Part shown: piece by piece, positions 8,255-19,844 of the stretch | How the letters are laid out: each line of letters begins with the position of its first letter | Numbering within the stretch: position 1 is the stretch's first letter | Source of the DNA: Pseudomonas sp. CC120222-01a | GTDB taxonomy: Bacteria; Pseudomonadota; Gammaproteobacteria; Pseudomonadales; Pseudomonadaceae | NCBI RefSeq assembly: GCF_003097235.1 | Contig: NZ_QEQQ01000018.1 | Location: 56,530 to 120,529 of the forward strand | DNA length: 64,000 nucleotides | Direction: 5' to 3' | The notes under the pieces: model-generated | What the model was told of the DNA's origin: nothing | Seen by the model: the letters and a program-made list of their open reading frames with translations, nothing else | Database searches by the model: none | Position numbers and translations under genes: made by a program

Positions 8255-10495
8255 TCAAGGGGTACGATTACGCCGCGTTTCGATGATGTTCGGCAACTGC
8301 GAAATCCGCCCCAGCAAGCGCCCCAGCGCATCCAGGCCCGGAATCTCGATGGTCAGCGACATCAGCGCAGTGTTGTCTTCCTTGTTCGAGCGGGTGTTGA
8401 CCGCCAGCACGTTGATCTTCTCGTTGAGCAGCACCTGCGACACGTCGCGCAGCAAGCCTGGGCGGTCATAGGCACGGATGACGATGTCGACCGGGTAGGT
8501 CTGCACCGGGATCGGCCCCCAGCTTACCTGGATCATCCGCTCCGGCTCACGCCCGGCCAGTTGCAGCGCCGAGGCGCAGTCCTGGCGGTGGATGCTGACG
8601 CCGCGGCCCTGGGTGATGTAGCCGACGATGGCATCGCCCGGCAGCGGCTGGCAGCAGCCGGCCATCTGCGTGAGCAGGTTGCCGACGCCCTGGATCTGGA
8701 TGTCGCCACGCTTGCCGGTACGCGGGCCGGTAGGCTTGCGCGGCGTCAGCTCGATCTGCTCGATGCGCTCAGGTTCGAGCAGCTGCTGGGCGGCGTTGAC
8801 CAGGTGCGCCAGGCGCAGGTCACCGGCACCGAGCGAGGCGAACATGTCCTCGGCGGTCTTGACGTTGGTCTTCTCGGCCAGCCGTTCGAAGTCCACTTGC
8901 GGCAGGCCCAGGCGGCTGAGTTCGCGTTCGAGCAAGGTCTTGCCGGCAGCGACGTTCTGGTCACGCGCCTGCAGCTTGAACCAGTGGACGATCTTGGCCC
9001 GCGCCCGCGAGGTGGTGACATAGCCCAGGTTGGAGTTCAGCCAGTCGCGGCTCGGGTTGCCGTGCTTGCTGGTGATGATCTCCACCTGCTCACCGGTCTG
9101 CAGGCTGTAGTTGAGCGGCACGATGCGCCCGTTGATCTTGGCGCCACGGCAGTTGTGGCCGATCTCGGTGTGCACGCGGTAGGCGAAGTCCAGCGGCGTG
9201 GCGCCCTTGGGCAGGTCGATGGCGTGGCCATCCGGGGTGAACACGTAGACCCGGTCGGGTTCGATATCGACCCGCAGTTGCTCGGCCAGGCCACCGATGT
9301 CGCCCAGCTCTTCATGCCATTCGAGCACCTGGCGCAGCCAGGAGATCTTCTCTTCGTAGTGGTTGGAGCTCGGCTTGACGTCGGTGCCCTTGTAACGCCA
9401 GTGGGCGCAGACGCCAAGTTCGGCCTCCTCGTGCATGCCGTGGGTACGGATCTGCACTTCCAGCACCTTGCCCTCGGGGCCGATCACCGCCGTGTGCAGC
9501 GAGCGATAGCCGTTTTCCTTGGGGTTGGCGATGTAGTCGTCGAATTCCTTGGGGATGTGCCGCCACAGGGTGTGCACGATACCCAGCGCGGTATAGCAGT
9601 CACGCACCTCAGGTACCAGCACGCGCACCGCACGCACGTCGTAGATCTGGCTGAATTCCAGGCCTTTGCGCTGCATCTTGCGCCAGATCGAATAGATGTG
9701 TTTCGCCCGACCGCTGATGTCGGCCTTGACCCCGGTGGCCAGCAGTTCGTTCTGCAGCTGGTTCATCACGTCGCTGATGAACCGCTCGCGGTCCAGTCGG
9801 CGCTCGTGCAACAGCTTGGCGATCTGCTTGTACTGGTCAGGCTCCAGGTAGCGGAAGGACAGGTCTTCCAGCTCCCATTTGATATGGCCGATGCCCAAGC
9901 GGTGGGCCAGCGGCGCATAGATGTCGAACACCTCGCGCGCCACGCGCAGGCGTTTTTCGTCATCGGCAGACTTCACCGCCCGGATCGCACAGGTGCGCTC
10001 GGCCAGCTTGATCAGCGCCACACGCACGTCGTCGACCATGGCCACGAGCATCTTGCGCAGGTTCTCGACCTGCGCCTGCGAGCCCAGCACCAGCGACTGG
10101 CGCGGGCTGAGGCTGGCACTGATGGCGGCCATGCGCAGCACGCCGTCGATCAGCTTGGACACCACCGGGCCAAAGCGCTGGCCGACTTCGGCCAGGGTCA
10201 CCTTGCCTTCACGTACCGAGCGATAGATCACCGCAGCGACCAACGAATCCTGGTCGAGCTTGAGGTCGGCGAGGATTTCGGCGATTTCCAGGCCAGCCTG
10301 ATAACTGGACGTACCATCGGCCCACGAATGCTTCGCCGGGTTGCCCTTCTTTTCGATTTCCTGGGTGAACTCGCAGGCTTCTTTCAGCGCCACGCGATCC
10401 AGTGCCGAATCGACGCTCACCACATGATCCAGCCATGCTTCGAGATTGATACTGCCGTCTGTGTTGACCGGCTGGTGCACTCTCACCTGTACCAT
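8255..10495 (-). CDS. relA: GTP pyrophosphokinase RelA
   Basis: Ribosome-associated (p)ppGpp synthetase of the stringent response. The start at 10495 (MVQVRVHQPVNTDGS) gives 746 aa, the family length; an upstream ATG at 10579 would add an Arg/Trp-rich stretch unlike RelA. The N-terminal hydrolase domain is degenerate: the HD pair is missing where SpoT has LLHD (here AAVIYRSVREGK), so the enzyme is expected to be synthetase-only. The synthetase domain shows YRSLHTAVIGPEG and LEVQIRTHGMHEEAE. TGS (VYVFTPDGHAIDLPKGATPL), a zinc-finger/helical region (MAGCCQPLPGD) and a C-terminal ACT domain (YDRPGLLRDVSQVL) follow. It is flanked by rlmD and mazG. Confidence 0.96.
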   Translation of the reverse strand: MVQVRVHQPVNTDGSINLEAWLDHVVSVDSALDRVALKEACEFTQEIEKKGNPAKHSWADGTSSYQAGLEIAEILADLKLDQDSLVAAVIYRSVREGKVTLAEVGQRFGPVVSKLIDGVLRMAAISASLSPRQSLVLGSQAQVENLRKMLVAMVDDVRVALIKLAERTCAIRAVKSADDEKRLRVAREVFDIYAPLAHRLGIGHIKWELEDLSFRYLEPDQYKQIAKLLHERRLDRERFISDVMNQLQNELLATGVKADISGRAKHIYSIWRKMQRKGLEFSQIYDVRAVRVLVPEVRDCYTALGIVHTLWRHIPKEFDDYIANPKENGYRSLHTAVIGPEGKVLEVQIRTHGMHEEAELGVCAHWRYKGTDVKPSSNHYEEKISWLRQVLEWHEELGDIGGLAEQLRVDIEPDRVYVFTPDGHAIDLPKGATPLDFAYRVHTEIGHNCRGAKINGRIVPLNYSLQTGEQVEIITSKHGNPSRDWLNSNLGYVTTSRARAKIVHWFKLQARDQNVAAGKTLLERELSRLGLPQVDFERLAEKTNVKTAEDMFASLGAGDLRLAHLVNAAQQLLEPERIEQIELTPRKPTGPRTGKRGDIQIQGVGNLLTQMAGCCQPLPGDAIVGYITQGRGVSIHRQDCASALQLAGREPERMIQVSWGPIPVQTYPVDIVIRAYDRPGLLRDVSQVLLNEKINVLAVNTRSNKEDNTALMSLTIEIPGLDALGRLLGRISQLPNIIETRRNRTP

Positions 10496-10591
10496 CTTTG
10501 TTTTACCTTTCCATACAGCGCACCACACGGGTGCACTGGCTATCACCGTGCAGCTTCGCTTCCGTGGAAGCCGCACCAAGGGGCCAGTTCG

Positions 10592-11950
10592 CTAGCCCGC
10601 TTCGAATAACGCCATGGCTTCGACATGCGCCGTCTGAGGAAACATGTCGAGAATCCCGGCCCTTTTTAACCGGTACCCCTGGCCGACCAGCACCTGGGCG
10701 TCTCGCGCCAGCGTGGCCGGGTTGCACGATACATACACCAAGCGCTTGGCGTTGAGGCGGGCGATGCCTTGCACCACCTCGTATGCACCGTCGCGCGGTG
10801 GATCCAAGAGTACCGCAGAAAAGCCCTCGGCGGCCCATCCGGCGCCTGCCAAAGGCTGCGATAAATCGGCCTGAAAAAACGCGGCGTTATGCACATCGTT
10901 GTTCCGGGCATTGGCCGCGGCCCGATCGACCATGGCCTGTACACCTTCCACCGCCACCACTTCACGTGCCTGGCGCGCCAGCGGCAGGGCGAAGTTGCCC
11001 AGGCCGCAGAACAGGTCCAGCACACGCTCGTCAGCTTGCGGTGCGAGCCAGGCCAAGGCCTGCTCGATCATTGCCGTGTTGACCTGGGCGTTGACCTGGA
11101 CGAAATCGCCCGGGCGCCAGGCCAGTTCCAGTTGCCAGGGCGCCAGGGCAAAGCCTAGTTTCGCCTCGGCATCCACCGGTGCCGGCTCACCCTCGCCCTG
11201 CAGCCAAAGCTGCACCTTGGCCTCGTCACAGAATGCCTGCAGGCGTGCCAGGTCGTCCGCCAGCAGCGGCGCCACATGGCGCACGAGCACGGCTTCGGCG
11301 GTGCCACTGAACAGCTCCACATGGCCGATCGCCTGCGGCTTGCTCAGCGAGCGCAGCACGGTCGGCAAGTGGCGAAGAATAGATTGCAAAGGCTGTACCA
11401 GCACGGCGCAGTCATCGATGGAGACAATTTCCTGGCTCGCTTCGGCGCGGAAGCCAACATCCAGGTGCTTTGCCTTCACATCCCAACGCACGGCCACCCG
11501 CGCCCGGCGCCGGTAGCCGAATTCTGGCCCGCTCAAGGGCGCGGCCCATTCTTCGGGCTGCACGCCGGCCACCCGTTGCAGCTGTTCGGCCAGGGTGCGC
11601 TGCTTGAGCGCCAGCTGGGCGTCGTGCGGCAGGTGCTGGAGGTTGCAGCCACCGCAACGCGCGTAGTGGCGGCACGGCGCCTGGCGGCGTTCGGGGCTGG
11701 CTTGCAGCACACGCTCAAGGCGCGCCTCGACGACCTTGCCACGGGCATTGAGCACCCGCGCCTCGACCGCTTCACCGGCCAGGGCACCACTGACGAACCA
11801 GGTGCGCCCCTCCAGGAAGGCGATGCCACGGCCGTCACCGGCCAGGCGCTCGATATCCAGGCGCTGCTTCTTGCCCACGGGGACCTGGGGCGTACGGTTG
11901 CCGCCGGCCGGCTGGAAGCGCAGGCCGCTGTTGCTTTTTTTCTTGGACAT
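10592..11950 (-). CDS. rlmD: 23S rRNA (uracil-1939-C5)-methyltransferase RlmD
   Basis: SAM-dependent RNA methyltransferase with a [4Fe-4S] cluster, 452 aa. A TRAM domain is at the N-terminus (LDIERLAGDGRGIAFLEG), the cluster cysteines are in CRHYARCGGCNLQHL, the SAM-binding motif is VLDLFCGLGNFALPLA, and the catalytic nucleophile lies in the VSCNPATLARD motif near the C-terminus. The basic N-terminal tail is normal for the family. The start codon abuts the cysM stop (11951), so cysM, rlmD and probably relA form one transcription unit on the minus strand. Confidence 0.95.
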   Translation of the reverse strand: MSKKKSNSGLRFQPAGGNRTPQVPVGKKQRLDIERLAGDGRGIAFLEGRTWFVSGALAGEAVEARVLNARGKVVEARLERVLQASPERRQAPCRHYARCGGCNLQHLPHDAQLALKQRTLAEQLQRVAGVQPEEWAAPLSGPEFGYRRRARVAVRWDVKAKHLDVGFRAEASQEIVSIDDCAVLVQPLQSILRHLPTVLRSLSKPQAIGHVELFSGTAEAVLVRHVAPLLADDLARLQAFCDEAKVQLWLQGEGEPAPVDAEAKLGFALAPWQLELAWRPGDFVQVNAQVNTAMIEQALAWLAPQADERVLDLFCGLGNFALPLARQAREVVAVEGVQAMVDRAAANARNNDVHNAAFFQADLSQPLAGAGWAAEGFSAVLLDPPRDGAYEVVQGIARLNAKRLVYVSCNPATLARDAQVLVGQGYRLKRAGILDMFPQTAHVEAMALFEAG

Positions 11951-12850
11951 TTAGCTCGGGTCGAACAGGCCGGTGGACAGGTAACGGTCGCCGCGGTCAC
12001 AGATGATCGCGACCATAACGGCGTTCTCCACTTCGCGGGACAGGCGCAGCATGGCTGCCACCGCACCACCGGAAGACACGCCGCAGAAAATGCCCTCTTC
12101 GCGCGCGAGGCGGCGAGTGGTGTCCTCGGCCTCCTGCTGGGACATGTCCATCACGCGGTCGACGCGGGTGGCATCGAAGATCTTCGGCAGATACTCCTCG
12201 GGCCAGCGGCGGATACCCGGAATGGCCGAGCCTTCCATCGGCTGCAAGCCGACGATCTGCACGTTGGGGTTCTGTTCCTTGAGGTACTGCGAGCAACCCA
12301 TGATGGTACCGGTGGTACCCATGGAGCTGACGAAATGGGTGATGCTGCCCTGGGTCTGCTGCCAGATTTCCGGGCCGGTGCTGGTGTAGTGGGCGATCGG
12401 GTTGTCGCCGTTGGCGAACTGGTCGAGGACCAGGCCGCGGCCTTCGGCCTGCAACTTCTCGGCAAGGTCGCGGGCGCCTTCCATGCCCTCTTCCTTGGTC
12501 ACCAGGATCAGCTCGGCGCCGTAGGCGGTCATGGCGGCCTTGCGTTCAGCAGTGGAGTTGTCGGGCATGATCAGGATCATCTTGTAACCCTTGATCGCCG
12601 CTGCCATCGCCAGGGCGATGCCGGTATTGCCGGAGGTGGCTTCGATCAGGGTGTCGCCTGGCTTGATCTGGCCGCGCAGTTCGGCGCGGGTGATCATCGA
12701 CAGTGCCGGGCGGTCCTTCACCGAGCCGGCTGGATTGTTACCTTCGAGCTTTAGCAGGAGGGTATTGCTGGTTTCGCCAGCGATGCGCTGCAGGCGAACC
12801 AGGGGCGTATTGCCGACGCAATCGGCGATGGTTGGGTACTGCAAGGTCAT
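11951..12850 (-). CDS. cysM: Cysteine synthase B (O-acetylserine sulfhydrylase) CysM
   Basis: PLP enzyme that makes cysteine from O-acetylserine and sulfide or thiosulfate. The start at 12850 (MTLQYPTIADCVGNTPLV) gives 299 aa. The Schiff-base lysine is in NNPAGSVKDRPAL, the substrate loop in EATSGNTGIALAMAAA and the phosphate-binding loop in SSMGTTGTIMG; the short C-terminal region is typical of CysM rather than CysK. Its stop is directly followed by the rlmD start. In P. aeruginosa I recall pirA between the PirRS pair and cysM; here that space holds only a REP pair. Confidence 0.95.
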   Translation of the reverse strand: MTLQYPTIADCVGNTPLVRLQRIAGETSNTLLLKLEGNNPAGSVKDRPALSMITRAELRGQIKPGDTLIEATSGNTGIALAMAAAIKGYKMILIMPDNSTAERKAAMTAYGAELILVTKEEGMEGARDLAEKLQAEGRGLVLDQFANGDNPIAHYTSTGPEIWQQTQGSITHFVSSMGTTGTIMGCSQYLKEQNPNVQIVGLQPMEGSAIPGIRRWPEEYLPKIFDATRVDRVMDMSQQEAEDTTRRLAREEGIFCGVSSGGAVAAMLRLSREVENAVMVAIICDRGDRYLSTGLFDPS

Positions 12851-12944
12851 GGCGTATTTCACAATCCGGACGGCAGGGGTGCCTATCATACCGGCAAACC
12901 CTTCCCGGCCATATCACGCAATCTGTGGTCGCTATAGCTACATG

Positions 12945-14390
12945 TTATAACGGTGTCGCCTTCTTCGCGGGCATGCCCGCTCCCACAGAGACCGCGTAAC
13001 CCTGTGGGAGCGGGCTCGTCGAGGCGTCGAACCGCCGCGAAGAGGCCGGCACATGAATCGGCAACCTCATGCACAGCCGCAGCCCGCGCTTGCCACTCTC
13101 CGCCCACAAGGTCCCGCCCTGACGCTGGATGGCACTGCGGGCAATGCTCAGTCCCAGACCAAAACCGCCATCTCCCGGTCGTGAGCCATCGAGCCGGGAG
13201 AACGGTGCAAAGATCCGCTCCAGGTCTTCATCGGCCACACCCCTGCCCTCGTCTTCCAGCCACAAACGCCAATACCCGCCCTCGCGCTGCCCACCCAGCC
13301 GCACCAGGCCGTTTTCCGGCGAATGGCGGATGGCATTGCGCAGCATGTTCTCCACGGCCTGGGCCAGGTGGTTGAGGTTGCCCTGCACCCAGCAATTGCC
13401 CGGCAGCTCGCAGCGCAAGCGCTCGGCCGACCAGCCACTTTCATAGCTGGCGTCCTCGGCCAGCAGGTCCCACAGTGCCTGGACCTGGATCGGTTCAAGG
13501 TTCATCGGCGTACGCTCGGCATCCTGCCAAGCCAGTTGCAACGTGTTTTCGACCAGCTGCTGCATGCAGTCCACCTCACGCCCCAGGCGCTCTCGCAGGC
13601 GCGCAAGGTCGGTCTCGCCGTCACAGGCCACGCGCAGGCGACTGAGCGGCGTGCGCATTTCATGGGACAGGTCGCGCAACAGCTGCTGCTGCATCATCAC
13701 GGTACCTTGCAGGCGCTCGGCCATCTGATCGAAAGCTCGGGCCAGTTCGCCCAGCTCGTCGTGGCGGGCTGTGGTCCGTGAATCCAGGCGGGCCGAAAGC
13801 TGGTCGGCACGCCAGGCATTGGCCTGCTCGCGCAGCTGGTTGAGCGGGACGATCAGCATGCGGTACAGGCCGACACACAGCAGCAAGGTAAACAGGCCGG
13901 GGATGATGCCGTTGGTGACGATTTGCCAGACCAGCCGGTAATGGCCCGGGTTGAGCCGTTGTGGCAGCTCGATCACCAGCATGCCCTGCTGCGGCGCACC
14001 CGGGAACGGAATGCGCAGCCACGGCTGGTCGACGCTGCGCCGGCTCATGGGCCAGTCGACGCCACGCAGGCGGGTGAGCCGCTGCATGATCTCGGGGCCG
14101 AGAATGGCGCTGTCCAGTGGCCGCAGATTCAGGTCGAGCACACCGATCCAGCCATGCTCACGCTGGTGCATTCCCGCTACCCAGCGATCCAGCCCTTCGC
14201 GCCCACCCGAACGCCAGGCCTTTTCGGCCTCACTGGCATAGTCGCGCAGCACCTGGCGGGCCGGCGGGTCGAGAAAGGCGTTCTGGGTTTCCATATGGCG
14301 ACCCCAGGTGTAGCTGAGGCCGATCATCAGCAGGCAGAAACCCACCAGCAAGATGGCCAGTTTCCAGAACAGCGAATGGCGATCGAGCAT
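12945..14390 (-). CDS. PirS-like sensor histidine kinase with REP-derived C-terminal tail
   Basis: 481-aa inner-membrane histidine kinase. TM1 is at residues 10-28, a periplasmic sensor domain follows to about 160, TM2 is at about 165-190, then HAMP, the H-box LLRDLSHEMRTPLSRLR, N-box NMLRNAIRHS and G-boxes DEGRGVADEDL and GFGLGLSIARSAI. It starts 3 bp after the stop of the response-regulator gene. Position and pairing match the PA0929-PA0930 (PirR/PirS) slot beside gacS, but no adjacent siderophore receptor is present, so the signal is unknown. After LCMRLPIHV the frame runs through two REP copies, giving a tail with VGAGMPAKKATPL; the original stop appears to have been lost. Confidence 0.88.
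   Translation of the reverse strand: MLDRHSLFWKLAILLVGFCLLMIGLSYTWGRHMETQNAFLDPPARQVLRDYASEAEKAWRSGGREGLDRWVAGMHQREHGWIGVLDLNLRPLDSAILGPEIMQRLTRLRGVDWPMSRRSVDQPWLRIPFPGAPQQGMLVIELPQRLNPGHYRLVWQIVTNGIIPGLFTLLLCVGLYRMLIVPLNQLREQANAWRADQLSARLDSRTTARHDELGELARAFDQMAERLQGTVMMQQQLLRDLSHEMRTPLSRLRVACDGETDLARLRERLGREVDCMQQLVENTLQLAWQDAERTPMNLEPIQVQALWDLLAEDASYESGWSAERLRCELPGNCWVQGNLNHLAQAVENMLRNAIRHSPENGLVRLGGQREGGYWRLWLEDEGRGVADEDLERIFAPFSRLDGSRPGDGGFGLGLSIARSAIQRQGGTLWAESGKRGLRLCMRLPIHVPASSRRFDASTSPLPQGYAVSVGAGMPAKKATPL
12964..13022. repeat. REP pair lying inside the kinase 3' coding region
   Basis: An intact REP (TTCTTCGCGGGCATGCCCGC) and an eroded inverted copy (GTGGGAGCGGGCTCGTCGAG) lie within the last codons of the minus-strand kinase. 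The eroded copy has lost its internal palindrome. Confidence 0.85.
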
Positions 14391-14393
14391 GGT

Positions 14394-15110
14394 CTACTCC
14401 GCTTCGCCAACGCTGAGCACGTAGCCTTTGCCCCACACGGTGCGGACCTCCCGCTCGTGATAGCCGATACTCTTGAGCTTGCGGCGGATCTGACTGACGT
14501 GCATGTCGAGGCTGCGGTCGTGTCGCGAGTAACCGCGCTGCAGCACCTGCTGGTAAAGGAAAGGTTTGCTCAGCACTTCATCGACATTGCGGTAGAGAAC
14601 GTCGAACAGCCGGTATTCGCTGGGGGTCATGCCGGCTAGCTGACCACCCAGGCTGACGTCACACAGGCCTTCGTCGAAATGTAGCGCATCTGCGGCGGCC
14701 TCCAGCGGCGGCTGGTGACGCCGCTCAAGGGCGACCCGGCGCAGGATCGCCTCGATCCGCACCTGCAGTTCGGCCATGCTGAAGGGCTTGGGCAGGTAGT
14801 CGTCGGCGCCGCGCTGGAAGCCGCTGATGCGGTCGGCCTCGGCGCCCAGCGCCGACATCAGGATCACCGGCGTGGCGCTGCGCTGGCGCAGCCGGGCCAG
14901 GGCATCCAGGCCATTGAGGCCAGGCAGCAGGATATCCATCAGCACCACATCGAAGGTTTGCCGACTGGCCGCCTCCAGGCCGTCCAGGCCATTGCGGCAC
15001 CAGGTGACCAGGAAGCCGCCACGCTGCAACTCTTCATGCAGGTAAGCCCCAAGGACCGGATCGTCCTCGATCGCCAGGATGCGGGATGTGCAATTAGTTA
15101 CAGGATTCAT
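14394..15110 (-). CDS. PirR-like OmpR-family response regulator
   Basis: 238-aa transcription factor. The receiver domain has the acidic pair (ILAIEDDPVLG), phospho-acceptor Asp in VVLMDILLPGLNG, the conserved Thr/Ser position changed to Ser in VILMSALG, and Lys in YLPKPFSMAEL. The C-terminal winged helix ends RRKLKSIGYHEREVRTVWGKGYVLS. The start at 15110 (MNPVTNCTSRIL) begins just before the receiver; the ribosome site there is weak and other starts up to 15287 are open, so the start is the least certain part. It is cotranscribed with the downstream kinase and divergent from gacS across a 193-bp region. Confidence 0.88.
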   Translation of the reverse strand: MNPVTNCTSRILAIEDDPVLGAYLHEELQRGGFLVTWCRNGLDGLEAASRQTFDVVLMDILLPGLNGLDALARLRQRSATPVILMSALGAEADRISGFQRGADDYLPKPFSMAELQVRIEAILRRVALERRHQPPLEAAADALHFDEGLCDVSLGGQLAGMTPSEYRLFDVLYRNVDEVLSKPFLYQQVLQRGYSRHDRSLDMHVSQIRRKLKSIGYHEREVRTVWGKGYVLSVGEAE

Positions 15111-15303
15111 TGGCAACTGCCATCCATTCTCAGTTGCGCGATTATTGTGCATGCACTCCTTCCAGGCAACCGCCGTGCGACCAATGCCTGGATCAGGCAA
15201 CGAAATGACATTCAAAGGGTGCATTAGCGCAGCCAGCGGAGTAACTTTCCGCTTTGTTCCGTCGCAGCGACGACGGCGTGCAGGCACATCACAGGAGGCG
15301 AGT

Positions 15304-18063
<2,760 letters not shown>

Positions 18064-18075
18064 CTGGATATTTTC

Positions 18076-18347
18076 GGCGCCTGTGAGATCGAGCGCCGCC
18101 CGCGCGGCGCATCGCGGGCAAGCCCGCTCCCACATTTGTTTCGGGCCAGTTATTCCTGTGCCGCCAACAGGGTCCGCCCTGGGGCATGACTTTAGACCGA
18201 TGAAAAGCAGTAGCGCCCACCTCGTTATCGAAGGGAACAAACAAGGCGGTCCCTGTTGGCCTCACAGGAGAGATTGGCCCGAAACAGATGTGGGAGCGGG
18301 CTTGCCCGCGATGCGCCGCGCGGGCGGCGCTCGATCTCACAGGCGCC
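18076..18347. repeat. Long inverted repeat containing two REP cores
   Basis: Outer arms 18076-18150 and 18273-18347 are 75 bp each with two mismatches. The match continues inward (18151-18180 against 18243-18272, about 23 of 30), leaving a unique core of roughly 62 bp. Each outer arm contains a class-1 REP (GGGCTTGCCCGCG) flanked by a GC-rich palindrome (GCCGCGCGGGCGGCG). The whole element fills the gacS-ldhA gap and would form a very long hairpin in a gacS transcript. Confidence 0.88.
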
Positions 18348-18385
18348 ACAAAACCCAAGACATACACTGCAAAGGAACCCCCACC

Positions 18386-19375
18386 ATGCGCGTTCTGTTG
18401 TTCAGCAGCCAGCACTACGACCAGGAAAGCTTCACCCAGGCCGCCCAAGGCAGTGCCCTTGACCTGCACTTCCAGCCCACCCGCCTGACGCTCGAAACCG
18501 CCGCCCTGGCCCAGGGCTACGAGGTCGTCTGCGCCTTCATCAATGACGAACTCGACGCCCAGGTATTGCAGCGCCTGGCCACTGGCGGCACGCGGCTGAT
18601 TGCCCTGCGCTCGGCCGGCTACAACCATGTCGACCTGGCCGCCGCTCAGCGCCTTGGCCTGGCAGTGGTGCGCGTGCCGGCCTACTCGCCGCATGCCGTG
18701 GCCGAGCACGCCGTGGCCCTGATCCTTGCCCTCAACCGCCGCCTGCATCGGGCCTACAACCGCACCCGCGAAGGTGACTTCACCCTCCACGGGCTGACCG
18801 GCTTCGACCTGCATGGCAAAACCGTCGGCGTGGTCGGTACCGGCCAGATCGGCGCCGCCTTCGCCCGTATCATGGCCGGCTTCGGCTGCCAGCTGCTGGC
18901 GTATGACCCCTACCCCAACCCGGAGCTGCTGGCCTTGGGGGCCCGCTACCTGGACCTGCCCGAACTGTTGCGCGAGGCGCGAATCATCAGCCTGCACTGC
19001 CCGCTGACAGAGCACACCCGGCACCTGATCAATGCGCAGAGCCTGAACCAGTTGCAGCCAGGCGCCATGCTGATCAACACCGGCCGCGGCGCGCTGGTCG
19101 ACACGCCGGCGCTGATCGATGCCCTGAAAAGCGGCCAGCTCGGCTACCTGGGCCTGGATGTGTATGAAGAGGAAGCCCAGCTCTTTTTCGAGGACCGTTC
19201 TGACCTGCCGCTGCAGGATGATGTGCTGGCAAGGTTGCTGACCTTCCCCAACGTGATCATCACCGCGCACCAGGCATTCCTGACCCGCGAAGCACTTGAC
19301 GCCATCGCCGCCACCACCCTGGACAACATCATCCGCTGGGCGGCGGGTAATCCGCAGAATCTGGTCAGCGGTTGA
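18386..19375 (+). CDS. ldhA: D-lactate dehydrogenase (2-hydroxyacid dehydrogenase family)
   Basis: NAD-dependent fermentative D-lactate dehydrogenase, 329 aa. The Rossmann motif is VGVVGTGQIGAAFARI, the substrate Arg is in NTGRGALVD, followed by the catalytic Glu (LDVYEEE) and His (ITAHQAFLTREAL) that complete the D-2-hydroxyacid dehydrogenase triad. The YEEEAQLFFEDRSD region is typical of LdhA proper as opposed to glyoxylate reductases. It lies downstream of gacS as I recall for PA0927-PA0928. A GGAACC ribosome site precedes the ATG. No ANR box is apparent in the short stretch between the inverted repeat and the start, so an anaerobic promoter would have to lie inside or before the repeat. 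Confidence 0.92.
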   Translation: MRVLLFSSQHYDQESFTQAAQGSALDLHFQPTRLTLETAALAQGYEVVCAFINDELDAQVLQRLATGGTRLIALRSAGYNHVDLAAAQRLGLAVVRVPAYSPHAVAEHAVALILALNRRLHRAYNRTREGDFTLHGLTGFDLHGKTVGVVGTGQIGAAFARIMAGFGCQLLAYDPYPNPELLALGARYLDLPELLREARIISLHCPLTEHTRHLINAQSLNQLQPGAMLINTGRGALVDTPALIDALKSGQLGYLGLDVYEEEAQLFFEDRSDLPLQDDVLARLLTFPNVIITAHQAFLTREALDAIAATTLDNIIRWAAGNPQNLVSG

Positions 19376-19406
19376 TGCTAGGATACGCGGCATTTCTGGA
19401 GGACCC

Positions 19407-19844
19407 ATGGTCGAGCACGATTTCCGCTACACCCTTTTCAACCCGCAACACACCTTGATCGAGTGCCGCGCCCTGGTTCCGGGCCGTTACCAGGTGACCG
19501 GCAACGGTGGCTCGATGCACAAAGGCGACGTCCTGATCGTGACCCTCAAGGGCAGCAAGGACCTGGCCATGCGCCTGACCGTGGAGAGCGTGCGCCACCT
19601 GATCAACCCACGCGGCCAGTGGGTGGCCGTGGCCAGCGGCCCGGTGTTCAATGAGCTGGAAATTCTCACCTGGAAGGTCGAGTGCGACAGTTGCGACGCG
19701 GTGCTGGACTTCGAGTTCGCCGTCGACGCCAAACTTGGCAAGGCAGCCCGTCAGCCGGCCGCCAGCGCCCGTATCGCCGAACTGGGCTGGGCCAGCCGTG
19801 GCGACAAGCACCTGTGCCCGCGTTGCCAGGAGAGCGCCGAGTGA
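19407..19844 (+). CDS. Conserved hypothetical protein with CxxC pairs
   Basis: 145-aa soluble protein starting MVEHDFRYTLFNPQHTLIEC with a CTGGAGGA ribosome site. The C-terminal half carries two cysteine pairs, ECDSCD near residue 97 and LCPRCQ near the end, which could bind a metal ion such as zinc; the rest is beta-rich. No known domain is recognised. It overlaps the following META-domain lipoprotein gene by 4 bp (GTGA), so they are translationally coupled, and it follows ldhA by 31 bp. Confidence 0.75.
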   Translation: MVEHDFRYTLFNPQHTLIECRALVPGRYQVTGNGGSMHKGDVLIVTLKGSKDLAMRLTVESVRHLINPRGQWVAVASGPVFNELEILTWKVECDSCDAVLDFEFAVDAKLGKAARQPAASARIAELGWASRGDKHLCPRCQESAE

